A DNA stretch of 64,000 bases from Pseudomonadales bacterium (GTDB taxonomy: Bacteria; Pseudomonadota; Gammaproteobacteria; Pseudomonadales; Azotimanducaceae): NCBI GenBank assembly GCA_012103505.1, contig WLWP01000001.1, positions 992,001 to 1,056,000 of the forward strand. Reading direction: 5' to 3'. Positions 47,983 through 56,269 of the stretch are shown here, piece after piece. Under the pieces are notes generated by a model that made no database searches, had not been told where the DNA came from, and saw only the letters and a list, made by a program, of their open reading frames with translations. The position numbers and the translations under genes are program-made. Each line of letters starts with the position of its first letter. Position 1 is the stretch's first letter.

Positions 47983-49798
47983 GACAGTATGCATAAAGCT
48001 TGCCGGGGTCATTGAACACCCGCGCCTGATTTAAGCTCGTCGTAACTCTGCCAAAAACAGACTTAGGGTTATCTGACCAGGTGTTAGGCACGAGATGAGG
48101 TAGTAAATTAGGCCCAACGGTTTGCATAAGCTCTGCCAGGAACTGCTGGCGTGGGTCTATCTGAGGGGTAAGGCGAATTGTTCTATAGTCTTCCAATCCA
48201 GCTACTTCGGCGGCTCTTGCGAGCGCATCATTTAGTCCGCCGACGCTATCAACCAGTCCTAAATCCAGTGCCGCTGCGCCACTCCAAACGCGCCCTTGCG
48301 CCACATACTCTATCTCCTCGGGCGTTTTATTCCTGCCACGCGCCACCAGCTGAACGAATTGTTCATATCCGCGTTCAACGCTTGATTGTAGGATCTGCGC
48401 CATGTCGTCACTGACGCCAACCAATGGATCTATGCCGATCACATTGTCGGTTGAGCCCACACCGTCCGTGTGTATTCCATATCGCTTCAGTGTGTCTTCG
48501 AACGTCGTGAGATAGCTAAAAATTCCGATGGAGCCTGTTATCGTGGTCGCCTCCGCGACGATCTCGTCAGCGGTGGCTGCTATCCAGTAGCCGCCTGACG
48601 CGGCAACGGAGCCAAACGATGCGACTACTGGCCTCCCACTTAATTGAAACAGTTCAAGCTCTTGCCTAATGAGTTCTGAGGCGAGTTGACCGCCACCCGG
48701 TGAATCTATGCGCACAACTAAGGCTTTGATTTTCTTGTTGTACCGCGCCTGGCGAATGAGTCTATTCAGCTCATCGGCGCTGGCCACCTGGCCTGGTGGT
48801 CCGTCTAGCATGATTGGGCCTTGTGCCACTAAAACGGCGATATTGTCTGAGCCCGACGACAGGGCGCCTGGGGCTGTTGCAGCAAGGTAGGCGTTGTAAT
48901 CGATACCGTTAAAGCCTTCACCCGTCGCATCGACACCCACATCATCCGCAATTCGTACCCGCACTTGATCGGAGGTTAATAACTCGTCAACCAAATTACT
49001 TTCGAGGGCTGCCCTCGCCATGTCTCCATTGGTGGCCTTAACCAGTGTCGGTAGCTGTTGGGCATAAGCATCGATGTCGTGGACCTGCAGTGATCTATTG
49101 TTTGCAACCTCACCGATCATGTGTTGCCAGAGATCGTTGTAGAGCACTTCACTGGCTTGGCGTGACGCTTCGGACATGTCGTTACGTAGGAGGGGCTCTA
49201 CTGCGCTCTTGTATTCTCCGACTCTAAATATATGAACATTTACATCAAAGTTAGATAGTAATTCATTGAAATATAAGGAGTATGATCCAAACCCTTGGAG
49301 CACGATTTGGCCCATGGGGTGCATATAAAGTGCGTCGCTAAATGATGCGAGGTAGTACTGACTTTGATCGTAGTATTTGGCAAAGCTGACGACCTTTTTG
49401 CCTGATTCACGAAAGCTGGAGAGAGCCGCACCTACACGACTTGCCCGGGCAGGGCTTATGCCATAGAGCTCATCGACGTCGAGTACAATGAGCTTTATGT
49501 CTGGATCGGTTTTAGCCCGCGTAATAGCGGTGAGGATGTCGTTGAAGTCAATTTGGCGAGGGCCAGATTGCAGTAGGTCCTGTAGCGCATCTGGATAGCT
49601 TCGCTCTTCGACTAACAAACCCTTCGGGTTGATCAAGAGGGCGCTGTTCGACGGGACGCTGACGCTTTGGCAGGTTGAAAGCGCAGCGATCACGAGAAAA
49701 ACCAGTACTAGAACAAAAAGCGAGTTCACTACAAAGTTGCGTAACTTGGTGATGGCGCCGCCAATTCGGCCCATCAAATGTGTCTGTGAGGTGGTCAT
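47957..49798 (-). CDS. sppA: Signal peptide peptidase SppA, 67-kDa type
   Basis: 613 residues, an inner-membrane serine protease with a Ser/Lys dyad that degrades cleaved signal peptides. One N-terminal membrane segment (NSLFVLVLVFLVIAALS, residues about 28-44). Two homologous S49 domains: the first supplies the general-base Lys in IFRVGEYKSAVEPLLRND near residue 195, the second the nucleophile Ser in SFGSVAASGGYWIAATADEI near residue 400. This double-domain length is the E. coli SppA type. It converges with and slightly overlaps the symporter remnant and is divergent from murF by 48 bases. Confidence 0.93.
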   Translation of the reverse strand: MTTSQTHLMGRIGGAITKLRNFVVNSLFVLVLVFLVIAALSTCQSVSVPSNSALLINPKGLLVEERSYPDALQDLLQSGPRQIDFNDILTAITRAKTDPDIKLIVLDVDELYGISPARASRVGAALSSFRESGKKVVSFAKYYDQSQYYLASFSDALYMHPMGQIVLQGFGSYSLYFNELLSNFDVNVHIFRVGEYKSAVEPLLRNDMSEASRQASEVLYNDLWQHMIGEVANNRSLQVHDIDAYAQQLPTLVKATNGDMARAALESNLVDELLTSDQVRVRIADDVGVDATGEGFNGIDYNAYLAATAPGALSSGSDNIAVLVAQGPIMLDGPPGQVASADELNRLIRQARYNKKIKALVVRIDSPGGGQLASELIRQELELFQLSGRPVVASFGSVAASGGYWIAATADEIVAEATTITGSIGIFSYLTTFEDTLKRYGIHTDGVGSTDNVIGIDPLVGVSDDMAQILQSSVERGYEQFVQLVARGRNKTPEEIEYVAQGRVWSGAAALDLGLVDSVGGLNDALARAAEVAGLEDYRTIRLTPQIDPRQQFLAELMQTVGPNLLPHLVPNTWSDNPKSVFGRVTTSLNQARVFNDPGKLYAYCLSCPTTQP

Positions 49799-49846
49799 AG
49801 GGGTTTAGGGCTCTAAATATCGGCGCGTAACAGCTAACATGGCGCG

Positions 49847-51205
49847 ATGGTACACGAACAAAAAAACATGACCACGCCCTTGTGGGTTTGGTCCGATCTT
49901 GCCCAAGCGCTGGGACATCCCGCCATACCGGGTCCGGATATCCATAGATTTCAGACAGATAGCCGTACTGTTCAGGAAGGCGACCTATTCATAGCGCTGC
50001 CAGGAGACCCGGGTCCTCGGTTCAACCCAAGTTATCGCAGCGATGTCGATGGTCATAACTTTATTGCAGATGCCGTTCGTCGTGGGGCGGTAGGTGTGTT
50101 GGCACACAATCGAGTGGAGACAGGTGTGCCCGTCTTATACGTGGAAAATACATATGATGGTTTGTGGGCATTGGGTAGAGCCAGCAGCGAACGAATGAGT
50201 GGATCGCGTTTGGCCATTACTGGCAGCAGTGGCAAAACCACTGCTAAGAGCTTTCTTACGAGCGCCCTCGATGCGTACAGTGCGCCAGGCAGTTTCAACA
50301 ATCACATCGGCGTCCCGATATCACTAGCAAACATGCCTGCCGATACCGTGTACGGCGTGTTCGAGGTGGGTACCAATCACGCAGGTGAAATTGCGCCCCT
50401 AACAGGCCTCATACAACCTGACATCGCCATAGTATTGAACGTCGGCAACGCTCATTTGGAGAACTTTGATGATCAAGAAGCTCTCTACAATGAAAAAATT
50501 AGTATATTCAAAGAATTGGAAGATAAATCTAATGCAGTTTGGCATGAATCTTTAAATCAAAGTTTCGGACGAAGCTTCGGCTTGAGTAATGATGCCGACG
50601 CCAAGCTTGTGAGCCTGACTGGGGATCGGGCGCGGTATCGTCTCTTTGGCGATGAGGTGTCTGCTCGGGTACCGGGTGGTGGTGAGCACCGCGCGATGAC
50701 GCTTGCGGCTGTGCTTTTAGCGACAGTTTTGAGTGAGGGTAATCTAGCGAAGGCGCTTGAGCTGAGCGCAGATTTAGTGCCAAAAGGTCGAGGTAATGAG
50801 GTCCTGATCGGTGATATTACGATCATCGATGATAGCTACAACGCTAACCCAGCGAGTATGAGCGCCGCGATTCAGACGTTGTGTGAGCGATCTGGTCGTC
50901 GCCGGATTGCAGTACTTGGGGAGATGCTAGAGCTTGGTAAATTGGGTATAGATACACATAGGGCGGTTCTGGCGGAATCGCATCCCCTAGAACGGGTGAT
51001 GTGCATCGGGTCTGCATTTCAGGAACCTGCTGAAGTAGAGGGGTTACCATGGTTTCAGAGCGCTGACGAAGAGGCCCTAGATTGGCTGATTTCAATTGTC
51101 AGGCCTGGAGACGATGTCTTAGTTAAGGGATCGAATAAGGTTTTTTGGCAATCGGGTTTTGTGCAGGCTGTCGAGGACCAAATTAGGAAAACTTTTCTTA
51201 AATAG
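49847..51205 (+). CDS. murF: UDP-N-acetylmuramoyl-tripeptide--D-alanyl-D-alanine ligase MurF
   Basis: 452 residues, a Mur ligase adding D-Ala-D-Ala to the UDP-MurNAc tripeptide. N-terminal substrate domain (FQTDSRTVQEGDLFIALPG), ATP-binding LAITGSSGKTTAKSFL near residue 127, VFEVGTNHAGEI and NVGNAHLENF in the central domain, and IIDDSYNANPASMSAAI with RRIAVLGEMLELG in the C-terminal domain. ATG 49868 is an alternative start. It is isolated here: no mraY, murE, murD or ddl lies nearby, unlike the usual cell-wall gene cluster, so it may be the relocated housekeeping gene or a paralogue. Confidence 0.88.
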   Translation: MVHEQKNMTTPLWVWSDLAQALGHPAIPGPDIHRFQTDSRTVQEGDLFIALPGDPGPRFNPSYRSDVDGHNFIADAVRRGAVGVLAHNRVETGVPVLYVENTYDGLWALGRASSERMSGSRLAITGSSGKTTAKSFLTSALDAYSAPGSFNNHIGVPISLANMPADTVYGVFEVGTNHAGEIAPLTGLIQPDIAIVLNVGNAHLENFDDQEALYNEKISIFKELEDKSNAVWHESLNQSFGRSFGLSNDADAKLVSLTGDRARYRLFGDEVSARVPGGGEHRAMTLAAVLLATVLSEGNLAKALELSADLVPKGRGNEVLIGDITIIDDSYNANPASMSAAIQTLCERSGRRRIAVLGEMLELGKLGIDTHRAVLAESHPLERVMCIGSAFQEPAEVEGLPWFQSADEEALDWLISIVRPGDDVLVKGSNKVFWQSGFVQAVEDQIRKTFLK

Positions 51206-51288
51206 CCAAAAATGGTTGATGCTGTGTAGTGTAGGCAGTCCCGTGTGCTGAACCGACGAATGAAAATTGAAATGATGAGTGGTGGCTC

Positions 51289-51978
51289 ATGTTTGCGAAG
51301 TTTAGAGAAAAGGTTTCTGAGTGGGGTTTGGTAAACACACTAGCTTGGTTTTATTGGCAGTTTCTCGAAAAGCTAGGAATTAAAGTTTGCATAATTTTTA
51401 TCACTGGTGCCGAGTCGATACGGCCTACAGAACCAGAGCGCCCGAGCGATTATAGCTTCCGAATAGGAGAGCCCTGCGATTTAGAGCAGTATTTAGGTCA
51501 GACTGATGAGTTGACCAAAGAGTTTCTTGAGGCATCAACAGCTCGCGGAGATACTTGTGCTTGGGCTCTACAAGGTGAGGAGCTGGCGGGTTTTACGTTC
51601 AATGCGTCGACGAGGACAGAAGTTACTAGTCAGTTAGACATTTTAATTCCGGCTCGTTTTTTATATAGCTTTAAGTCTTTTGTGATGCCGCAACACCGGC
51701 GCATGAATATTAGCAGGTGTTTGGGCCGCGACCTAAGAAAGGCGGTGGACCCTGATCTCAGGTTGAGAACAGTTTCTTACATCGATAAGTCCAACTTCCC
51801 GTCCCGACTCAGAAGCCATATGCACCCTAATTCAATGTCTCATCGTTTTGGTTTGATTGGGTGGTTTACAATTTTTGGAACCCAAATCCCTTTCGCAACA
51901 AGGGCCGCACGGTGGATTGGTGTGCGATTCATCCAGAACGGTCGAGAGCCAAGGCAGATGCTAAGCAATTTTAGATAA
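51289..51978 (+). CDS. Hypothetical protein, GNAT-acetyltransferase-like
   Basis: 229 residues that I do not recognise with certainty. The central part (YSFRIGEPCDLEQYL, TCAWALQGEELAGFTFNAS, and YSFKSFVMPQHRRMNISRCL) has the order of a GNAT fold: a beta-bulge strand followed by a loop with a basic, acetyl-CoA-loop-like HRRMNISRCLGRDL. The N-terminus has a hydrophobic helix (NTLAWFYWQFLEKLGIKVCI). The gene is visibly more AT-rich than its neighbours and stands alone after murF, which may point to horizontal transfer. Acceptor unknown. Confidence 0.6.
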   Translation: MFAKFREKVSEWGLVNTLAWFYWQFLEKLGIKVCIIFITGAESIRPTEPERPSDYSFRIGEPCDLEQYLGQTDELTKEFLEASTARGDTCAWALQGEELAGFTFNASTRTEVTSQLDILIPARFLYSFKSFVMPQHRRMNISRCLGRDLRKAVDPDLRLRTVSYIDKSNFPSRLRSHMHPNSMSHRFGLIGWFTIFGTQIPFATRAARWIGVRFIQNGREPRQMLSNFR

Positions 51979-52023
51979 CGGAACGCGGCTAATCTAATCT
52001 TTTCTTTCAAAGACTTATAGTAA

Positions 52024-52039
52024 AGTTTCACGTGAAACA
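52024..52039. promoter_or_regulatory. parS-like centromere site (ParB binding)
   Basis: AGTTTCACGTGAAACA matches the chromosomal parS consensus TGTTTCACGTGAAACA at 15 of 16 positions and contains the complete 14-base palindrome GTTTCACGTGAAAC. ParB dimers load at such sites and spread, with ParA, to segregate the origin region. It lies between genes, as most parS sites do. parA/parB are not in the window. A 14-base perfect palindrome is unlikely by chance in 64 kb. Confidence 0.75.
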
Positions 52040-52060
52040 TTTAACTTATTGAAATAAAAC

Positions 52061-52083
52061 AAAAAAAGCCCGGCGAACCGGGC
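52061..52083 (-). terminator. Rho-independent terminator on the minus strand, no gene upstream of it
   Basis: On the minus strand GCCCGG-TTCG-CCGGGC forms a six-base-pair GC stem with a UUCG loop followed directly by seven Ts. No minus-strand gene ends here: the next minus-strand gene to the right is ETF-QO, whose stop is at 54537. It therefore ends either an unannotated short RNA or read-through. On the plus strand the hairpin lacks a T run. Confidence 0.7.
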
Positions 52084-52135
52084 AAATACCATTAGGAGTC
52101 ACACATAAGAGAATCCGGAGATTGTCTGTCTGTGC

Positions 52136-52170
52136 ATCGCCGCTTCGTTGGGGGAGACGTGTGCGGCGAT
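52136..52170 (+). other. Inverted repeat in the moaA leader
   Basis: ATCGCCGC (52136-52143) and GCGGCGAT (52163-52170) form an eight-base-pair perfect stem with a 19-base G-rich loop. It lies 128 bases before the preferred moaA start. It does not obviously match the molybdenum-cofactor riboswitch I know from E. coli moaA. Confidence 0.45.
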
Positions 52171-52297
52171 AGATCAAGTTAAGCAGACGTGGGCATTTTC
52201 ACCAGGAACTAGATCACAGTTTGTTTGCGCCGCGTTTAACGAATACCCTGTCCCCACTTATGACTCCCGTCCGTTCACCCACTTTGAGCAACGTGTT

Positions 52298-53263
52298 TTG
52301 ATCATTGATAAATTTGGCCGCCAATTCCGCAACTTAAGACTAAGCCTTACTGCAGCCTGCAACTATGCGTGTACTTATTGCGTGCCTGACGGTAAACGAC
52401 TGTTACCCGCTGATAGCGAATTATCAGGTCCGGACATGATTCGCTTGGTGCGACTACTTATCGAAACGGCAGGTATTACCAAAATTCGAATCACAGGTGG
52501 CGAACCCTTGCTGTCACCTAAATTCGACGAGGTTTACACAGAAATCATGGGGCTTGGTCTTGATGATGTCTCGCTGACAACGAACGGGCAACTTTTGCCA
52601 AAGAAGATGCCGATATTGTTAGAGGCCGGGCTCAAGCGCATCAATGTGAGTTTGGATACGTTGGCTGCCGATCGATTTCGGAGCATTGCTCGATCTGGAG
52701 ATCTCAATACAGTTCTGGCTGGTATCGAAACGCTGTTAGGTGAGGGCGTAGGGGTAAAGATCAACATGGTGCCGATGAAGGGCGTCAATGACGATCAAAT
52801 CCTACCGATGCTGGAATATTGTTTGGAGCGGGGTATCGAACTCCGTTTTATTGAGTTGATGAACATGGGCCACCTGCAGGGGAGTCCAGAGTATCGTGAC
52901 CAGTTTTTTGGTATGACGGACATTCTGACTTTAATAGAAGGTCAACACACCGTTCATCGAATCGAGGCGCCGTTTGACTCGACGGCGGTTAGATTCAGTG
53001 TCGATGGCACGGGCTCCATCGGCATCATCGCCAACGAATCGGAGCCTTTTTGCCAAACATGTTCGCGCCTGCGCCTGTCATCCAACGGCAAGCTTTATGG
53101 TTGTCTATCTAGCGCTGCAAATTATGATCTCACTGAACTTTTATCCATGAGCGACAACTTTGCTGTCGCCAAGTTGCAGCGACTCTTGGGTCTTGCGTTG
53201 GACGATAAGCAAACAGTCAGCTTTAGAGGGGAAGTGACCGTGATGAAGTTTATCGGCGGCTAG
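52298..53263 (+). CDS. moaA: GTP 3',8-cyclase (MoaA-like radical SAM protein)
   Basis: 321 residues from TTG 52298 (IIDKFGRQFRNLRLSLT). The radical-SAM cluster motif is ACNYACTYCVPDG near residue 22; GITKIRITGGEPLLSPKF follows. The second cluster has CQTCSRLRLSSNGKLYGC with MoaA-type spacing, and the protein ends in Gly-Gly (KFIGG), as MoaA should. It catalyses the first molybdenum-cofactor step, feeding MoaC. The frame is open to TTG 52148, which would add 50 residues with no family match. The substrate-pocket sequence (ELRFIELMNMGHLQGSPEYR) is somewhat divergent, so a MoaA paralogue is possible. Separate from moaCDE at 12 kb. Confidence 0.85.
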   Translation: MIIDKFGRQFRNLRLSLTAACNYACTYCVPDGKRLLPADSELSGPDMIRLVRLLIETAGITKIRITGGEPLLSPKFDEVYTEIMGLGLDDVSLTTNGQLLPKKMPILLEAGLKRINVSLDTLAADRFRSIARSGDLNTVLAGIETLLGEGVGVKINMVPMKGVNDDQILPMLEYCLERGIELRFIELMNMGHLQGSPEYRDQFFGMTDILTLIEGQHTVHRIEAPFDSTAVRFSVDGTGSIGIIANESEPFCQTCSRLRLSSNGKLYGCLSSAANYDLTELLSMSDNFAVAKLQRLLGLALDDKQTVSFRGEVTVMKFIGG

Positions 53264-53342
53264 GGTCCACACAGTCAGTAGCGAACTTATCCATGCTGCC
53301 TATACTTCGGAACAAGATTTGTGGAAAGGCAGGTTACACAAC

Positions 53343-53984
53343 ATGGCAGCTCGTTTTCTTGGGCTTTGGTTAGCGTCGTTACCCCTTCTTATTTCTGGGT
53401 GCACATTGAGTGATGTCTACCACACGGGTGTAATTGGCGTGGAGGAGGCGAGGTTAGCAGCTTCCATCAAGGTCGATCCAAGCCCCAGATTTCGACTGCA
53501 TCCCAATGCTGCGCTCCGTGTGAAATCCCGATCCCAAGTTCAATCGGACCTCTTGAATCATGCGCAGTCTGGCGTTGCACGCGTGTTTCCTCAGGTAGTA
53601 GACGAAGAGGTAGGAGACGAAGAGGTAGGAGACGAAGAGGTAGGAGACGAAGAGGTAGGAGATGAAGAGGTGGGTGACAACGAGATAGGCGGGAACGATG
53701 TAGGCGAACAGACATACGAATTGCTGCTTGCGTGGTCCGAAGATGTCGCGGAGGTACAGGGTGCCGCAGACTCGTCCTTCTTAGAAGTCACGCTTGGCGG
53801 ACTATTTGAAGTGCCGAGGCCATCGCGAGCGGGAACGATGACTGTTCAGCTCCACCAAGGTGGCACGATAGTTAGTCAGCACCAATTACGGATAAAGCCC
53901 TCGCTTTGGCAGGGTGATTGGGATTCTGCGTCGGCAGTCGAGGCCGCTTTTCACCGATTCGCGCTAGAACTTCGAGGTAGTTAA
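53343..53984 (+). CDS. Putative lipoprotein with VGDEE tandem repeats
   Basis: 213 residues from ATG 53343. Lipoprotein signal peptide: MAARFLGLWLASLPLLISGC, lipobox LISGC, so the mature protein starts at Cys20 and is membrane-anchored. After a ~70-residue region comes an acidic stretch of VGDEE repeats (about residues 85-122) encoded by 15-base tandem repeats, then a C-terminal beta-rich region (SFLEVTLGGLFEVPRPSRAG, TMTVQLHQGGTIVSQHQLRI). No family recognised. A longer frame from TTG 53319 would put eight residues before the signal peptide and is unlikely. Nine bases before the DUF1285 gene. Confidence 0.7.
   Translation: MAARFLGLWLASLPLLISGCTLSDVYHTGVIGVEEARLAASIKVDPSPRFRLHPNAALRVKSRSQVQSDLLNHAQSGVARVFPQVVDEEVGDEEVGDEEVGDEEVGDEEVGDNEIGGNDVGEQTYELLLAWSEDVAEVQGAADSSFLEVTLGGLFEVPRPSRAGTMTVQLHQGGTIVSQHQLRIKPSLWQGDWDSASAVEAAFHRFALELRGS
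53601..53705 (+). repeat. 15-bp in-frame tandem repeat (VGDEE-encoding)
   Basis: The unit GACGAAGAGGTAGGA occurs four times perfectly (53601-53660), then three diverged copies (53661-53705: GATGAAGAGGTGGGT, GACAACGAGATAGGC, GGGAACGATGTAGGC). The unit is a multiple of three, so copy-number changes would keep the frame and alter the acidic linker of the lipoprotein. Confidence 0.95.
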
Positions 53985-53993
53985 GCTATTGGC

Positions 53994-54524
53994 ATGAGCC
54001 GAGTTGACGACCTATTCGAAGAGCTGAAGACATTTCAAAGCAACAAACGCTTGCCTCCAGTCGAACTATGGCAACCGGAGCGTATTGGCGAGATAGATAT
54101 ACGTATCGATAGAGATGGCGGTTGGCATCATGAGGGACGCCCGATTGACCGCCTGTCCATTGCCCGAGTTTTTTCGACCATATTGCGTCTTGACGATGGC
54201 GAGTACTTCTTGGTCACATCACCTGAAAAACTCAAGATAGTAGTAGATGACGTGCCATTTATAGGCATTGATGCACAGGTCCGTGGTGATTCGCAGATGA
54301 GTGAGATCATCGTTAGCACCAACATGGATGATCACGTTGAACTCTCAGGACAAAACCCGCTAGAAATGCGTGAAGGCATTCCTTATGTGGAGGTACGCAA
54401 TGGCCTATTCGCACGCTTGTCACGGAACGTTTACTACCGTTTGATTGAGCATGGACAGGACGAAGATGGGATCTGGTGCCTGTACAGCAATGGCACCAGA
54501 TTTGAGCTTGGTTCGACCGACTAA
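53994..54524 (+). CDS. DUF1285 family protein
   Basis: 176 residues, soluble. It resembles the DUF1285 family of small two-domain proteobacterial proteins: PPVELWQPERIGEIDIRIDR, GGWHHEGRPIDRLSIARVFS, ILRLDDGEYFLVTSPEKLKI and the C-terminal EGIPYVEVRNGLFARLSRNVYYRL are typical. Function is not established to my knowledge. It follows the repeat lipoprotein by nine bases and converges with the ETF-QO gene (12-base gap). Confidence 0.85.
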   Translation: MSRVDDLFEELKTFQSNKRLPPVELWQPERIGEIDIRIDRDGGWHHEGRPIDRLSIARVFSTILRLDDGEYFLVTSPEKLKIVVDDVPFIGIDAQVRGDSQMSEIIVSTNMDDHVELSGQNPLEMREGIPYVEVRNGLFARLSRNVYYRLIEHGQDEDGIWCLYSNGTRFELGSTD

Positions 54525-54536
54525 GCCTGTGCCAGC

Positions 54537-56201
54537 TTACATATTTGGATAATTTGGTCCGCCGGTTCCCTCTGGCACGACCCAAGTAATGTTCTGCGCC
54601 GGATCCTTAATATCACACGTTTTGCAGTGCACACAGTTTTGTGCATTGATCTGAAATCGTGATTTACCTTCTTCCTCGATGACTTCATAAACACCTGCCG
54701 GACAATAACGCTGCGCAGGTTCGTCAAACTGCGGTAGGTTGTCTCTTATAGGCAGATCAGCGTCGACTAACGTCAAATGGCAAGGCTGATCTTCTTCGTG
54801 GTTGGTGTTTGACAAGAAGACGGACGACAATTTGTCGAACGAGATTTTTCCATCCGGTTTTGGGTAGTCGATCTTCTTGGCACTTGAAGCTGGTTTTAGA
54901 GTTGCGTGATCGGGGGTTTGGTCCTTGAGTGTCCAGCCTTGCTTGCCTTTGAAAAACTGATCAACAAAAGTATGGGCGGCACCCATCATCATCCCGAGTT
55001 TATGGAGTCCTGGACCCACATTGCGAGCACGGTTGAGTTCATCATAGAGCCAAGAAGACTCAAACTTGTTTTGGAAAGAGCTTGCCTCTGTGCCTGTGTG
55101 TCCCGCGGCTGCTTCTTCGAAGACAGCTTCAGCCGCAAGCATGCCTGACTTCATGGCGGTGTGACTGCCTTTGATCTTGAGTGGGTTCAAGAACCCAGCA
55201 TCGTCACCAATTAGCGCTGCACCTGGGACGGTAAGCTTCGGCAAGGCTTGAATACCGCCTTTAATGATGGCTCGCGCGCCGTAGGAGATACGTTCGCCAC
55301 CCTCTAGAACTTGGGCAATCTCCGCGTGATGCTTCCATCTTTGGAATTCATCGAAGGGGGATAAGTGGGGATTGCTGTAGCTCAAATCAACGATCAACCC
55401 GAGTGCAACCTGGTTGTCTGGAAGATGGTAGAGGTAGGTGCCGCCGGTTGGACCAGCAGGCCCCAATCCTAAAGGCCAACCAATGCTATGAATGACCTTA
55501 CCTTGCTCCGCTTTGCGCGGATCCACTGCCCATAGCTCTTTAAAGCCGATGCCGTAGTGTTGCGTGGCGGCGTCTTCGTTCAAATTGAATTTTTCCATGA
55601 GCTGTTTGCCAAGATGACCGCGACAGCCTTCTGCAAATATCGTGTAACGCGCACGAAGCTCATATCCCGGGGCAAAGGTACCTTTGCGTTCGCCTTCTGC
55701 ACTGATACCCATATCACCCGTGGCGACGCCCGCGACTGAACCATCTTCGTTGTACAGGACTTCTGAGGCAGCGAAACCTGGGAAGATGTTTACGCCCATT
55801 CCTTCGGCTTGTTCGCCCATCCATCTGCAGAGGTTGCCCAGACTAATCGCGTGGTTACCTTTATTGTGAGCATCTTTCGGGACGAACATTGCGGGAACTC
55901 TGATGCGGTTCGTCTCATTCGGCATGATGTAGATCACATCATCCGTGACAGGATTGTCTATCGGAGCACCCAATTCAGCCCAGTTCGGTATTAGTTCGTC
56001 TAAAGCAGTGGGCTGGAAGACAGCTCCAGATAAAATATGCGCGCCGACTTCTGAGCCTTTTTCAACTAAACACACCGCCAGCTCTTGCCCGGAACTCTCC
56101 GCCAGTTGCATGAGCCGAATCGCTGCTGATAGACCTGAAGGGCCGCCGCCGACGATTACAACGTCAAAGTCCATCGATTCACGTTCGACTTGCTCTTCCA
56201 T
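54537..56201 (-). CDS. Electron transfer flavoprotein-ubiquinone oxidoreductase
   Basis: 554 residues, a monotopic membrane enzyme that passes electrons from ETF to ubiquinone during fatty-acid and amino-acid oxidation. FAD site DVVIVGGGPSGLSAAIRLMQ near residue 12, second FAD/quinone region GDDAGFLNPLKIKGSHTAMKSG near 350, and a C-terminal ferredoxin-like 4Fe-4S cluster (CPAGVYEV, then NAQNCVHCKTCDIKDPAQNI). Divergent from etfB-etfA with a 252-base gap, the natural arrangement for coordinated control. A TATAAT at 56251-56246 on the minus strand is a possible -10. Confidence 0.96.
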   Translation of the reverse strand: MEEQVERESMDFDVVIVGGGPSGLSAAIRLMQLAESSGQELAVCLVEKGSEVGAHILSGAVFQPTALDELIPNWAELGAPIDNPVTDDVIYIMPNETNRIRVPAMFVPKDAHNKGNHAISLGNLCRWMGEQAEGMGVNIFPGFAASEVLYNEDGSVAGVATGDMGISAEGERKGTFAPGYELRARYTIFAEGCRGHLGKQLMEKFNLNEDAATQHYGIGFKELWAVDPRKAEQGKVIHSIGWPLGLGPAGPTGGTYLYHLPDNQVALGLIVDLSYSNPHLSPFDEFQRWKHHAEIAQVLEGGERISYGARAIIKGGIQALPKLTVPGAALIGDDAGFLNPLKIKGSHTAMKSGMLAAEAVFEEAAAGHTGTEASSFQNKFESSWLYDELNRARNVGPGLHKLGMMMGAAHTFVDQFFKGKQGWTLKDQTPDHATLKPASSAKKIDYPKPDGKISFDKLSSVFLSNTNHEEDQPCHLTLVDADLPIRDNLPQFDEPAQRYCPAGVYEVIEEEGKSRFQINAQNCVHCKTCDIKDPAQNITWVVPEGTGGPNYPNM

Positions 56202-56269
56202 ACCGAATCCACACCTTTATTAGACAATTATTCTTTGAGGCGCCGATTATAACCGTTTTTCACACAACC

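Larger units (their letters stand above)
51979..52297. other. 319-base intergenic region holding a parS-like site, an orphan terminator and a hairpin
   Basis: AT-rich first half with the parS-like palindrome (52024-52039) and the minus-strand terminator (52061-52083); GC-richer second half with an inverted repeat (52136-52170). The moaA reading frame is open through the last 150 bases, so part may be coding if a TTG at 52148 is the start, though those residues do not resemble MoaA. Confidence 0.6.

Noticed and set aside
53601..53705. Possible CRISPR-like array
   Set aside because: Units are 15 bp, directly adjacent without spacers, and in frame within a gene; it is a coding tandem repeat.
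53467..53791. Open frames on the minus strand opposite the VGDEE repeats (proline/serine- or leucine/proline-rich repeats)
   Set aside because: They are mirror readings of the 15-bp tandem repeat; the plus strand has a proper lipoprotein signal peptide and gene context.
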